64,000 nt of DNA from Saccharospirillaceae bacterium (GTDB taxonomy: Bacteria > Pseudomonadota > Gammaproteobacteria > Pseudomonadales > Oceanobacteraceae). Within the stretch, counting starts at the first letter, position 1. Each line of letters opens with the position of its first letter. The translations under genes were made by a program, and so were the position numbers. Below, in pieces: positions 27,116 to 35,494 of this stretch. Under the pieces are notes generated by a model, which was given only the letters and a program-made list of their open reading frames with translations, did no database searches and was not told the origin of the DNA. Location of the stretch: NCBI GenBank assembly GCA_022448365.1, contig JAKVCS010000004.1:455858-519857 (forward strand), written 5' to 3'.

Positions 27116-27454
27116 TCACTCAGCTGCAACGCATCGAGTGAGGCCAACTTCCAGCCGGCTGCTGTCGTAGCAATAGTGTCCTAATGGAGATATCACATGG
27201 TTGCCCTCACGCAGTACTCCATTGAATTCAATCTCAAGTGTTGGTGACTCTGATCCTTTAGCCATCGAGTACTGCTCATACACGCTATGGGCCGAACGTT
27301 CAGTTTGCTGAATGTAATGCAGCGCTGCTTTGTCAGCACTGTCGAGAACCCCGGGTACTTGCGCCAAGGAAATGGCAATAAGCCCGGATGCAACCACAAG
27401 CCCAATGGTATTATCAATAAGCGTCGCCCCTTTGACGCTTTTGTACCCTTTCAT
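27116..27454 (-). CDS. Orphan prepilin-like (type IV pilin/pseudopilin) protein
   Basis: 112 residues starting at the ATG complementary to 27,452-27,454. The N-terminus MKGYKSVKGATLIDNTIG has the layout of a type III (prepilin) signal: short positive leader, glycine, then a hydrophobic helix (ATLIDNTIGLVVASGLIAIS). The usual glutamate at +5 of the mature protein is aspartate. The C-terminal domain is small with two cysteines (HYCYDSSRLEVGLTRC) that may form the D-loop disulphide. No pilus assembly genes are near. Function as a minor pilin or pseudopilin is an inference. Confidence 0.6.
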   Translation of the reverse strand: MKGYKSVKGATLIDNTIGLVVASGLIAISLAQVPGVLDSADKAALHYIQQTERSAHSVYEQYSMAKGSESPTLEIEFNGVLREGNHVISPLGHYCYDSSRLEVGLTRCVAAE

Positions 27455-27690
27455 ATCAACAGATCTTCCCAAACTGTTTGTTTTTGTAATTCTGGCGCGC
27501 CAACTATACGGGGTTTGGTGTTGGTAGGGTAGCTGCAACTTTGATGGAGAGTCCGATTTTAACGGCTATCCGATATTAGATTTCGCCACGTTATAAAAGA
27601 AACTTTTACCGATCTCGGTGGGTTTGTTATTTTAATCACACCGATGACGTCTGTTGTCGGTCATTTACTCAGGAACCGCTGTACATCCCG

Positions 27691-28698
27691 ATGATTAGCA
27701 ACACTATCCAAACCGTCTCCAGCTTATGGATACATGCTTTACTCCTTGGTGCTGACCACCAGGGAATTGATCGCAATGTGTTGCTGGAACTTTCTGGTAT
27801 TGAGGCCAGGATGCTGGATCAGCCATATGCCCGTATCAGTCTTGAACAAACCATGAAGATGTGGCGGGCAATGGAATCGTTATTACCGAATAGCGATTTT
27901 GGGTTGCTAATGGGCGAGCAGGTAAAACCCAGTCATTTTCAGCTATTTGCAATGAGTCTGATGCACAGCGAAACGCTGGAAGCTGCATTTGAAAAGTCGA
28001 TTCGTTACACGCGGGTAGTCAGTGATGGCGGCGAGTATTGTCTGATAAAAGGTGATGGCGAAGCTGGATTGGTTTACCTGCCGCGGCGTCAGGATTTTAT
28101 TCGCCATCAGATTGATGCTGTGATGGTGCTATTACGTAGCTTTGCCAATTGGCTGGTGTGTAAATCTTTGCCGATTATCCGGGTTGAGTTTAATCATCCG
28201 GAGCCTGAATCATTGGATAACTATCAACGTATTTTTCAGGCTCCTATCCATTTTGGTGCCAAACACAACGCGTTGGTATTTTCATCGGAAATTCTGGATG
28301 AACCACTCGCTTTCAGTGATGATAAACTGGCGTCGATGCATGAACAAATGCTGGAGCAACAACTAGCGTTGATACAGCAGCCTAATGCTGTGCATCTGGT
28401 TGAACATATTATCCGCTCAGCTCCTCTGTTAACGCTGGAGCGCGACGAAGTTGCAGCCGAGATGCGCATGAGCGCAAGGACGCTGCAACGAAAATTGCAG
28501 GAGTCGAATACCAGTTTTCAGCAGTTATTGGAAAGCGAACGTAAACGCCGTGCATATGACTTGTTGATCAACACTGATTTACCGCTTACTCAGATCAGTG
28601 AAGAACTGGGATTTGCTGAAAGCAGTGCCTTTAGTCGGGCCTTTAAGCGCTGGCACCAGATTTCTCCACTCGAATATCGACAGCAACGACGGGGTTAA
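27691..28698 (+). CDS. AraC-family transcriptional regulator
   Basis: 335 residues: an N-terminal arabinose-binding-like (PF12625 type) ligand domain over the first ~190 residues and a C-terminal double helix-turn-helix (RDEVAAEMRMSARTLQRKLQ and ISEELGFAESSAFSRAFKRW). Related regulators control amino-acid or lipid catabolism or surface traits, but the target here is unknown. It ends nine bases before the convergent outer-membrane gene and is divergent from the pilin-like gene, with 236 bp between the two starts. Confidence 0.85.
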   Translation: MISNTIQTVSSLWIHALLLGADHQGIDRNVLLELSGIEARMLDQPYARISLEQTMKMWRAMESLLPNSDFGLLMGEQVKPSHFQLFAMSLMHSETLEAAFEKSIRYTRVVSDGGEYCLIKGDGEAGLVYLPRRQDFIRHQIDAVMVLLRSFANWLVCKSLPIIRVEFNHPEPESLDNYQRIFQAPIHFGAKHNALVFSSEILDEPLAFSDDKLASMHEQMLEQQLALIQQPNAVHLVEHIIRSAPLLTLERDEVAAEMRMSARTLQRKLQESNTSFQQLLESERKRRAYDLLINTDLPLTQISEELGFAESSAFSRAFKRWHQISPLEYRQQRRG

Positions 28699-28706
28699 AT
28701 TCGCAG

Positions 28707-29627
28707 CTAAAAACGCCATTCTGCTGTGACATTGAACTGTTGCTGCAAAGATGACGAATCACGGATTTGTAAACTGTCTTCTTCTCGAGCATCACTAAAA
28801 TCATAATATTGCCAATCTAGCTGATAGACGGCTGATATCTGCAGTTGGCGACTGAAGCGCCAGCGGTAGTTTCCTGCCAGGCGTAAAGCCAGATAATTAA
28901 ACCCTTTTCTCAGACCATTGTCGGTAGCCAGGTAGTTATTTTCATCATCTTCAAAGGTGCCGTGGCCAAGTGCAAATTGCCAGGGCACATCCCAACCACG
29001 ACGTTGTTGTTGAGCGCCAATGGCAATTGAGTAATGCTGAATTCTGGCCGGAGTCAGTACCTCTGCGCGACTAGGCAAGCGCTGCCTGATTGAAATGGGC
29101 TGTTGCAACAGAGTGTGTTGCAGACTAAACCGATTCAAGACGGAATAGGGACGGAATACTTTTACTGTTAGTGCCATTTCGCGGCGGGTTTGTTTCAGTA
29201 ACAGGCTTTGCTGTAGTGCAAATACCTGATTTGTTGGCGTCCATAACGTGTTGTCCCGGAACTCACTGGTTAACTGCTGATCACCGCCCTTAGCCTCCAA
29301 CAGCAAGTGATGATGCTTTAATCGGGCAAGCGGCCAGCTAACAAACCAGCGTTGATATTGGGCAGAGCGTTCAGAGCGCGAAGTTTTGCCTGGATAAGAT
29401 TGATGCCATTGAATCGCTGGCAAAGAAAATAACCAGGTATTATTACCGGGTCGCAAAGCAGGGTTGAAGAAACAATGACTGGTTAAATAGCGGTCTGTGG
29501 TGTATTTCAGATTATCTACAATCGGAATATCCGATTGCTGTATACCAGAACCACAGCCCACCGTATGGTCAGCGAGGGAAGGGACCGGCAGAGTTGAAAG
29601 AAAAGCAGACAATAAGATGATTCTCAT
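28707..29627 (-). CDS. Predicted outer-membrane beta-barrel protein, unknown family
   Basis: 306 residues from the ATG complementary to 29,625-29,627, which gives a clean signal peptide (MRIILLSAFLSTLPVPSLA). The mature protein has alternating amphipathic stretches and ends in FNVTAEWRF, with a terminal phenylalanine as in outer-membrane barrels. No catalytic motif of OMPLA (His-x3-Ser) was seen. The reading frame extends eight codons upstream. It faces the AraC gene tail to tail and lies downstream of bcp on the same strand. Confidence 0.6.
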   Translation of the reverse strand: MRIILLSAFLSTLPVPSLADHTVGCGSGIQQSDIPIVDNLKYTTDRYLTSHCFFNPALRPGNNTWLFSLPAIQWHQSYPGKTSRSERSAQYQRWFVSWPLARLKHHHLLLEAKGGDQQLTSEFRDNTLWTPTNQVFALQQSLLLKQTRREMALTVKVFRPYSVLNRFSLQHTLLQQPISIRQRLPSRAEVLTPARIQHYSIAIGAQQQRRGWDVPWQFALGHGTFEDDENNYLATDNGLRKGFNYLALRLAGNYRWRFSRQLQISAVYQLDWQYYDFSDAREEDSLQIRDSSSLQQQFNVTAEWRF

Positions 29628-29658
29628 TGTCTGTGTATCGGCTTTATCCAATAAAGCT

Positions 29659-30135
29659 TTACAGGCTTTTCAGAATCTCTAACACATCGTCATGATGGCT
29701 TTTGGTTTTCACCTTTTCCATGATGTGTACCAGCTTGCCTTCCGCATCGATAATAAAGGTTAGTCGGTGAATACCTTCGTATTCTTTACCCATAAACTTC
29801 TTCAATGCCCATACGCCGTAATCATCAGCAATTTTATGATCTTCGTCGGATAGAAGTGTGAAGTTTAATTCATGCTTTTCGATAAATTTCACCAAACGCT
29901 TCGGTTCATCCGGGCTGATCCCAAGTACCACAGTGTTGGCATCTTCGAAAGCGGCTTTGGTGTCACGAATGCCCTCCGCCTGCACGGTACAGCCCGGCGT
30001 CATGGCTTTCGGGTAAAAATAAAGGATTACAGTTTTACCACGGAAATCTTTCAGCGAAACGGAATCTCCGTCTTGGTTAACGGTAGTAAAATCCGGTGCC
30101 GCTTTACCAACTTCTGGCAGATTTAATTTGCTCAT
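29659..30135 (-). CDS. bcp: Bcp-type thiol peroxiredoxin, one-cysteine variant
   Basis: Thiol peroxidase of the AhpC/TSA superfamily. The peroxidatic cysteine is in YFYPKAMTPGCTVQAEG. In Escherichia coli Bcp a resolving cysteine follows five residues later (CTVQACG); here that position is glutamate and the whole protein has only one cysteine. It therefore belongs to the one-cysteine class and needs an external thiol partner. 158 residues. Confidence 0.93.
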   Translation of the reverse strand: MSKLNLPEVGKAAPDFTTVNQDGDSVSLKDFRGKTVILYFYPKAMTPGCTVQAEGIRDTKAAFEDANTVVLGISPDEPKRLVKFIEKHELNFTLLSDEDHKIADDYGVWALKKFMGKEYEGIHRLTFIIDAEGKLVHIMEKVKTKSHHDDVLEILKSL

Positions 30136-30330
30136 ACAGTGCTCTTTTTTTCGCTTGAATAAAACAATAAGGCTACCGTAAAAAAAAGGGAAATCAACCG
30201 TAGGAATATCAGGGATTCCTGAATGGATTGTAGAGCGTCTGGAGCTTTGCGCCCGCGTTGCTAAAGGTCTGATGCCAGAAAAGAAGTCACGGCAGGCAAT
30301 TGGCCGTACTTGAATTAGAGAGAATCTCTG

Positions 30331-30813
30331 TCAGTCGATTTTGATTTTAATGTCTGACTTTGGAATGCAACAGCAAGGCAGGATTTCGTCATCATTGATC
30401 CAGGCCATTGGTTCTTCGTTGTAATGCACTTCGCCTTCCAGTAACTGTACCCGGCAACTACCGCAATAACCTTCGCGACACTGATAATGCACTTCGATAT
30501 TTTGTGCTTCCAACGAATCAAGCAATGTACCGGCATGCTGAAATTGAACTGCCTGATTACTATCACTGTTCAGGCTGTTGTGAATTTCTACTGCATAAAC
30601 CGGTTTGCCCATGCCTTCGAGTTCGATTTGGGGATCGGCGTCGGGCTGTTCCGGATTGCTTTCTGGCAGATACAGTTCACCCTGAACGCTATCAACATCC
30701 GCTACGGGCGCTAAAGCTTCCAACTCGAACTGATCACAACCACTCTCGGTGGTTGGTGTCAGTTCGAAATCATCAGGTTTATTTTCAGACATATGTAAGA
30801 TTGCAACAGACAT
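30331..30813 (-). CDS. yfaE: 2Fe-2S ferredoxin of the YfaE type with acidic N-terminal extension
   Basis: Plant-type [2Fe-2S] ferredoxin fold in the C-terminal ~90 residues, with CREGYCGSC and the fourth cysteine in LPCCCIP. YfaE maintains the diferric tyrosyl radical of NrdB, and its position right after nrdB (34 bp) fits that role. The first ~65 residues are acidic, proline- and glutamate-rich and are not part of a minimal ferredoxin. A second ATG seven codons in (30,792) is also possible; neither has a clear ribosome site. Confidence 0.88.
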   Translation of the reverse strand: MSVAILHMSENKPDDFELTPTTESGCDQFELEALAPVADVDSVQGELYLPESNPEQPDADPQIELEGMGKPVYAVEIHNSLNSDSNQAVQFQHAGTLLDSLEAQNIEVHYQCREGYCGSCRVQLLEGEVHYNEEPMAWINDDEILPCCCIPKSDIKIKID

Positions 30814-30847
30814 CCGTATCGTGTTCCGTTATAGGTAAAATCCCGGC

Positions 30848-31978
30848 TTACAGGTCGAAATCGCCAAAATCGTTAGTATCCACTTCGCTATCAATAGCAC
30901 CCACCAGGTAAGAGCTGATCTCAGCTTCCTGAGGAGCAACCTGAACATTGTCACTGTTTAACCAGGCATTAATCCAGGGTAGAGGATTATTTTTGGTTTC
31001 GAAGATAGGATCAAAGCCCAACGCACCAATACGCTGATTCGTAATATACTCAACGTATTGGCAAAGAATGTCTTTGTTTAAGCCGATCATAGACCCATCT
31101 TTAAACAGGTACTCGGCCCACTCTTTTTCCTGTTCTGCGGCTTCCCGGAAAATAGTGACCATGTCATCGCGACACTCTTCCGCGATTTCTGCAAACTCAG
31201 GATCGTCTTTACCGCGAGCCATGATCTGCAGCATGTGTTGAGTACCGGTTAAGTGCAGTGCTTCATCGCGAGCAATCAATTTAATGATTTTGGCATTGCC
31301 TTCCATTTTTGCACGTTCAGCAAAAGCGAAAGAGCATGCAAAACTGACGTAGAAGCGAATCGCTTCCAGCACATTAACGGAAATCATCATACGGTACATA
31401 CGACGTTTTAAATCACGCAAATCGATGTCAATGGTTTCGCCATTAATGGTGTGAGAACCCTCACCCAATTGAGTGTAATAGTTCGACAGCGCAATAAATT
31501 CATCGTAGTGCTTCGTCACAGACTCGGCACGTTTGGTGATGTGTTCATTTTTAGTGATATCGTCAAAAATATCGGCCGGGTTTGGCACAATATTACGAAC
31601 AATATGTGTGTAGGAACGGCTATGAATGGTTTCACTGAATGACCAGGTTTCAATCCAGGTTTCCAGTTCAGGTAGTGAAACCACTGGTAATAATGCCACA
31701 TTTGGCGAGCGCCCCTGCACGGAATCCAGCAGTGTCTGATACTTCAGATTAGAAACAAAGATATGTTTCTCATGCTCTGGCAAATCAAGGAAGTCTTTGC
31801 GGTCGTTGGTCAAATCCACTTCTTCCGGTCGCCAGAAAAAAGACAATTGCTTTTCGATAAGATTTTCGAAAATTTTGTGTTTTTGCTGGTCGTAGCGCGC
31901 GACGTTCACCTGTTCACCAAAAAACATTGGCTGGGCAAAAGTATCAAATTCGTTGCGGTTAAAAGTGGTATAAGCCAT
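30848..31978 (-). CDS. nrdB: Class Ia ribonucleotide reductase beta subunit
   Basis: Carries the di-iron centre and tyrosyl radical. The radical tyrosine lies in [12 protein letters not shown], iron ligands in WRPEEVDL and [10 protein letters not shown], and the C-terminus [11 protein letters not shown] is the peptide that docks on NrdA. 376 residues. 88 bp separate it from nrdA upstream; same strand and probably the same transcript. Confidence 0.97.
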   Translation of the reverse strand: MAYTTFNRNEFDTFAQPMFFGEQVNVARYDQQKHKIFENLIEKQLSFFWRPEEVDLTNDRKDFLDLPEHEKHIFVSNLKYQTLLDSVQGRSPNVALLPVVSLPELETWIETWSFSETIHSRSYTHIVRNIVPNPADIFDDITKNEHITKRAESVTKHYDEFIALSNYYTQLGEGSHTINGETIDIDLRDLKRRMYRMMISVNVLEAIRFYVSFACSFAFAERAKMEGNAKIIKLIARDEALHLTGTQHMLQIMARGKDDPEFAEIAEECRDDMVTIFREAAEQEKEWAEYLFKDGSMIGLNKDILCQYVEYITNQRIGALGFDPIFETKNNPLPWINAWLNSDNVQVAPQEAEISSYLVGAIDSEVDTNDFGDFDL

Positions 31979-32066
31979 TGCAATCTTCTCAGTGGTTACG
32001 CCGTTGTAAGACCATACGGCGCGACCGGGTTACTCTCATTAATTAGTTTGAAGATCTGACCAACAA

Positions 32067-34340
32067 TCAGATCTTACAAGCGCCGCCTTCGCAGCCATCG
32101 TCTTCTTTTTCAGCTGCTTGCGGATCTTCCATACCATCGCGAGTGTTGTGGTAGTACAGAGTTTTTAAGCCGTTTTTATAAGCCGTTAGCAGATCTTTCA
32201 GCAGTTGTTGCATCGGTACCTTGCCACCGAAGCGCGCCGGATCGTAGTTGGTGTTGGCAGAAATCGCCTGGTCAACAAATTTTTGCATAATACCCACCAG
32301 CTGCAGATAACCCTGATTATCCGGGATTTGCCACAGCAGCTCGTAGTTGTTTTTCAGTTTGTCGTAGTCCGGGACAACCTGTTTCAGGATACCGTCTTTA
32401 CTCTGCTTAACGCTGATATAACCCCGAGGTGGCTCGATACCATTCGTCGCGTTACTGATCTGAGAAGACGTTTCAGATGGCATCAGTGCCGTTAGGGTGG
32501 AGTTGCGTAAGCCATGCTCCTGAATCTCTTTACGCAGAGATTCCCAATCCAGTTGTAGTGCTTCGTCACAGAAGCTATCCACTTCTTTCTTGTAGCTGTC
32601 GATGGGCAGAATGCCCTGAGCGTAGGTGGTGTCATCAAACAGTTCACATTTGCCCTGTTCTTGCGCCAGCTGATTAGAGGCTTTGAGCAACCAGTATTGA
32701 ATGGCCTCAAAAGTACGGTGAGTAAGGCCATTGGCACTACCGTCAGAATACTTCACGCCGTTCTTAGCAAGGTAGTAGGCATAGTTGATAACACCCACCC
32801 CAAGGGTACGACGGCCCAGACTAGCCCGTTGTGCTGCAGCAACCGGATAATCCTGATAACTCAGCAGACTGTCCAGAGCACGAACAATAAGGTCTGCTAG
32901 TTCTTCCAGTTCAGCCAGGTCAGTGACTGTACCCAGGTTGAAGGCCGCCAGAGTACACAGAGCAATTTCACCGTTTTCGTCGTTAATTTCTTCCAACGGT
33001 TTGGTCGGTAGAGCAATTTCCAGACACAAATTGGATTGACGAACCGGCGCACGTTTCGGATTAAATGGGCTGTGGGTATTACAATGGTCAACATTCTGGA
33101 CATAGATGCGGCCAGTGCTTGCACGCTCTTGCATCATACCGGAGAACAAATCAACGGCTTTAACAGTCTGCTTACGAATGCTGTCGTCGGCCTCGTACTT
33201 GGTGTAGAGCTGATCGAACAGTTCCTGATCTTCGAAGAAGGCATCATACAGACCAGGCACATCTGACGGAGAGAACAGGGTAATGTTGCCGTTTTTGATC
33301 AGGCGTTCGTACATCGTTTTGTTGATCTGAACACCGTAGTCGAGATGACGTACGCGGTTTTCTTCAACACCGCGGTTATTCTTCAGTACCAACAGGCTTT
33401 CAACTTCCAGATGCCACATTGGATAGAATAATGTGGCGGCACCACCACGGACACCACCCTGAGAGCAGGACTTAACGGCGGTCTGGAAGTGCTTGTAGAA
33501 AGGAATACAGCCGGTGTGGAAAGCTTCACCACCACGAATCGGGCTACCCAAAGCACGAATACGCCCACCATTAATACCAATGCCCGCGCGCTGAGACACG
33601 TATTTAACAATAGCGCCAGCGGCTGCATTGATCGAATCCAGGCTGTCACCGGCTTCGATCAGCACACACGAACTGAACTGGCGGGTAGGTGTACGAACAC
33701 CTGCCATGATTGGGGTTGGCAGCGACAACTTAAAGCTGGATACCGCGTTGTAAAAGCGTTTGATGTAACCCAGACGGCGTTCTTTATCATACGACGCAAA
33801 CAAACAGGCGGCGATCAACACGTATAGGAACTGGGCGCTCTCATAAACTTCCCCAGTTACACGGTTTTGCACCAGGTATTTACCTTCCAGTTGTTTGACC
33901 GCGGCATAGCTGAAGTTCATATCACGCGAATGATCGATAAACTCATCCATCGCAGCGAATTCTTCCGCGGTATAGTCTTCCAGCAGGTGTCGATCGTAGC
34001 GTTGGGCCTCGACCATTTTTTGTACATGATCCAGCAAAGCGGGCGGTTCAAAGCGGCCGTATGCTTTCTTACGCAGGTGGAAAATATTCAGCCGGGCAGC
34101 CAGGTATTGGTAATCCGGAGTTTCTTCAGAAATCAGGTCTGCAGCAGCCTTGATCAGGGTTTCATGGATTTCAGAAGTCTGTATGCCATCGAAAAACTGC
34201 AGATGTGCTTTTAACTCAACTTCAGAAACGGACACTTTGTCCAGACCATCGGCGGCCCAGGTAACTACTTTGTGAATCTTCTCTAGATCGAGAATTTCCT
34301 GACGCCCATCACGTTTGCTGACTTTGAGCTGACTGTTCAT
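32067..34340 (-). CDS. nrdA: Class Ia ribonucleotide reductase alpha subunit
   Basis: Catalytic subunit, about 757 residues from the ATG complementary to 34,338-34,340 (a TTG seven codons upstream is in frame but lacks a ribosome site). The N-terminal ATP-cone is VSKRDGRQEILDLEKIHKVV. Active-site cysteines include FSSCVLIEAGDS and LCLEIALPT, and the C-terminal redox pair is in CEGGACKI. It reduces ribonucleoside diphosphates with NrdB. Its promoter region carries NrdR-like boxes and a DnaA box (see the sites at 34,485-34,556). Confidence 0.97.
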   Translation of the reverse strand: MNSQLKVSKRDGRQEILDLEKIHKVVTWAADGLDKVSVSEVELKAHLQFFDGIQTSEIHETLIKAAADLISEETPDYQYLAARLNIFHLRKKAYGRFEPPALLDHVQKMVEAQRYDRHLLEDYTAEEFAAMDEFIDHSRDMNFSYAAVKQLEGKYLVQNRVTGEVYESAQFLYVLIAACLFASYDKERRLGYIKRFYNAVSSFKLSLPTPIMAGVRTPTRQFSSCVLIEAGDSLDSINAAAGAIVKYVSQRAGIGINGGRIRALGSPIRGGEAFHTGCIPFYKHFQTAVKSCSQGGVRGGAATLFYPMWHLEVESLLVLKNNRGVEENRVRHLDYGVQINKTMYERLIKNGNITLFSPSDVPGLYDAFFEDQELFDQLYTKYEADDSIRKQTVKAVDLFSGMMQERASTGRIYVQNVDHCNTHSPFNPKRAPVRQSNLCLEIALPTKPLEEINDENGEIALCTLAAFNLGTVTDLAELEELADLIVRALDSLLSYQDYPVAAAQRASLGRRTLGVGVINYAYYLAKNGVKYSDGSANGLTHRTFEAIQYWLLKASNQLAQEQGKCELFDDTTYAQGILPIDSYKKEVDSFCDEALQLDWESLRKEIQEHGLRNSTLTALMPSETSSQISNATNGIEPPRGYISVKQSKDGILKQVVPDYDKLKNNYELLWQIPDNQGYLQLVGIMQKFVDQAISANTNYDPARFGGKVPMQQLLKDLLTAYKNGLKTLYYHNTRDGMEDPQAAEKEDDGCEGGACKI

Positions 34341-34484
34341 GCTGATTGTGCCTGTATTCAAGGGAAACTACTCCATCTATCCCTGATAGAAATAATGTGA
34401 ATCCATAGATGTTGACGCCTGGGTTAAAAGCCTGTAGATGACTCTCTAAGTGACTGAGTTGTCGACAGAATTTATAAGGCCGAA

Positions 34485-34500
34485 GCACAAGATAATGCGG
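34485..34500 (-). promoter_or_regulatory. NrdR-like box 1 over the nrdA -10 element
   Basis: GCACAAGATAATGCGG agrees at 11 of 16 positions with the NrdR box pattern ACACWATATATWGTGT. It covers the predicted -10 hexamer, where a repressor would block transcription. On its own it is weak; its exact 32-bp distance from box 2 is the main support. Confidence 0.6.
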
Positions 34501-34516
34501 TCAGAGTGGGTTTTCA

Positions 34517-34532
34517 ACCCCAAATGTAGTGT
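34517..34532 (-). promoter_or_regulatory. NrdR-like box 2 next to the nrdA -35 element
   Basis: ACCCCAAATGTAGTGT agrees at about 12 of 16 positions with the NrdR box pattern. It begins 32 bp from the start of box 1, the three-helical-turn spacing usual for NrdR pairs, and abuts the predicted -35 hexamer. Confidence 0.65.
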
Positions 34533-34547
34533 GTCGTAAAAATGACA

Positions 34548-34556
34548 TGTGGATAA
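34548..34556 (+). promoter_or_regulatory. Perfect DnaA box upstream of nrdA
   Basis: TGTGGATAA is an exact match to the high-affinity DnaA box (TTATCCACA on the other strand). It lies about 16 bp beyond NrdR box 2. DnaA binding upstream of nrdAB is known in Escherichia coli, where it ties nucleotide supply to replication initiation. A nine-base match can occur by chance, so position is the main argument. Confidence 0.55.
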
Positions 34557-34737
34557 CTTGTGTGTAGTTGGTGGACACTATTTCTGCACTTTCGGGCAGC
34601 GGTTGCCGTGTCTGATTTGGTGTGAAAAAGGCACCATCAGCAAATGTTTTTTCGTTACTATGCAACAAAGCGTAACTAGGTCTAAAGTTATATCTATATG
34701 GCCGACTGGCAAAGTATTTAAGGATTGGTAAGGAACC

Positions 34738-35478
34738 ATGTTGAAACAAGAAAATGGTCAAAACCCGGAAGAAAACTGGCGCATTCTGATCGTTGAGGAT
34801 GATGAGCGTCTGGCGACACTCACTAAAGACTACCTCGAAAGCAACGGGTTGAAAGTATCGGTCGAGGGCGATGGTAGCCGCGCGATTGAACGCATCAAGA
34901 CAGAGCAACCCGATCTGGTGGTGCTGGATCTTATGCTACCAGGCGAAGATGGCTTAGCCGTTTGCCGTATTGTACGTCCTTATTATAAGGGTCCGATTCT
35001 GATGTTGACGGCACGTACGGAAGACCTCGACCAGGTGCTTGGCTTAGAAATGGGTGCTGACGACTACGTGGCTAAACCCGTTCGTCCTCGTGTGTTACTG
35101 GCACGCATTCGCGCATTGTTGCGTCGGGTTAAGGAAGAGCCGGAACAGGAAGAAATGGAAGCCGGTGGTGATAACCGTCTGACCTTCGGTAACCTCGTGG
35201 TGGATAATGCCATGCGTGAAGCTTGGCTGGATGGGCAAAGTATTGATTTGACCAGCGCCGAGTTTGATTTGTTGTGGTTGCTCAGCTCCAGCGCCGGGCG
35301 TGTTTTGACACGGGAGGAAATCTTCCACCAGCTGCGGGGTATTGAGTATGACGGTCAGGATCGTTCTATTGATGTACGTGTCTCGCGTATTCGTCCAAAA
35401 GTCGGTGATGATCCGATGAACCCGAAACGTATCAAAACTGTGCGTTCTAAGGGTTATCTGTTCGTGAAGGAAATCTGA
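34738..35478 (+). CDS. rstA: RstA-like OmpR-family response regulator
   Basis: 246 residues: a receiver with the phospho-aspartate in LVVLDLMLPGEDG and a C-terminal winged helix (LTSAEFDLLWLLSSSAGRVL, IDVRVSRIRPKVGDD, KTVRSKGYLFV). The closest well-known family is RstA. The kinase gene follows directly. The start is the ATG at 34,738 with AAGGA a few bases before it. The regulon is unknown. Confidence 0.85.
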   Translation: MLKQENGQNPEENWRILIVEDDERLATLTKDYLESNGLKVSVEGDGSRAIERIKTEQPDLVVLDLMLPGEDGLAVCRIVRPYYKGPILMLTARTEDLDQVLGLEMGADDYVAKPVRPRVLLARIRALLRRVKEEPEQEEMEAGGDNRLTFGNLVVDNAMREAWLDGQSIDLTSAEFDLLWLLSSSAGRVLTREEIFHQLRGIEYDGQDRSIDVRVSRIRPKVGDDPMNPKRIKTVRSKGYLFVKEI

Positions 35479-35494
35479 GCGCGGGAGACAGCGT

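Larger units (their letters stand above)
34341..34737. other. 397-bp divergent intergenic region between nrdA and rstA
   Basis: No gene is supported here. The part near nrdA holds a sigma-70-like promoter read leftwards (-35 TTGAAA at 34,512-34,517 and -10 TATCTT at 34,489-34,494, 17 bp apart), two NrdR-like boxes and a DnaA box. The predicted nrdA leader is about 140 nt. The remaining ~180 bp towards rstA shows no recognised site except a plausible ribosome site just before 34,738. Confidence 0.6.

Noticed and set aside
27287..27532. Plus-strand frames across the pilin-like gene
   Set aside because: Antisense to a frame with a clear prepilin-like leader; no ribosome site.
30182..30314. Short open stretch in the gap between bcp and the ferredoxin gene, reading like a helical peptide
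   Set aside because: No ATG, GTG or TTG with a ribosome site opens it. It may be a gene remnant, but nothing was recognised.
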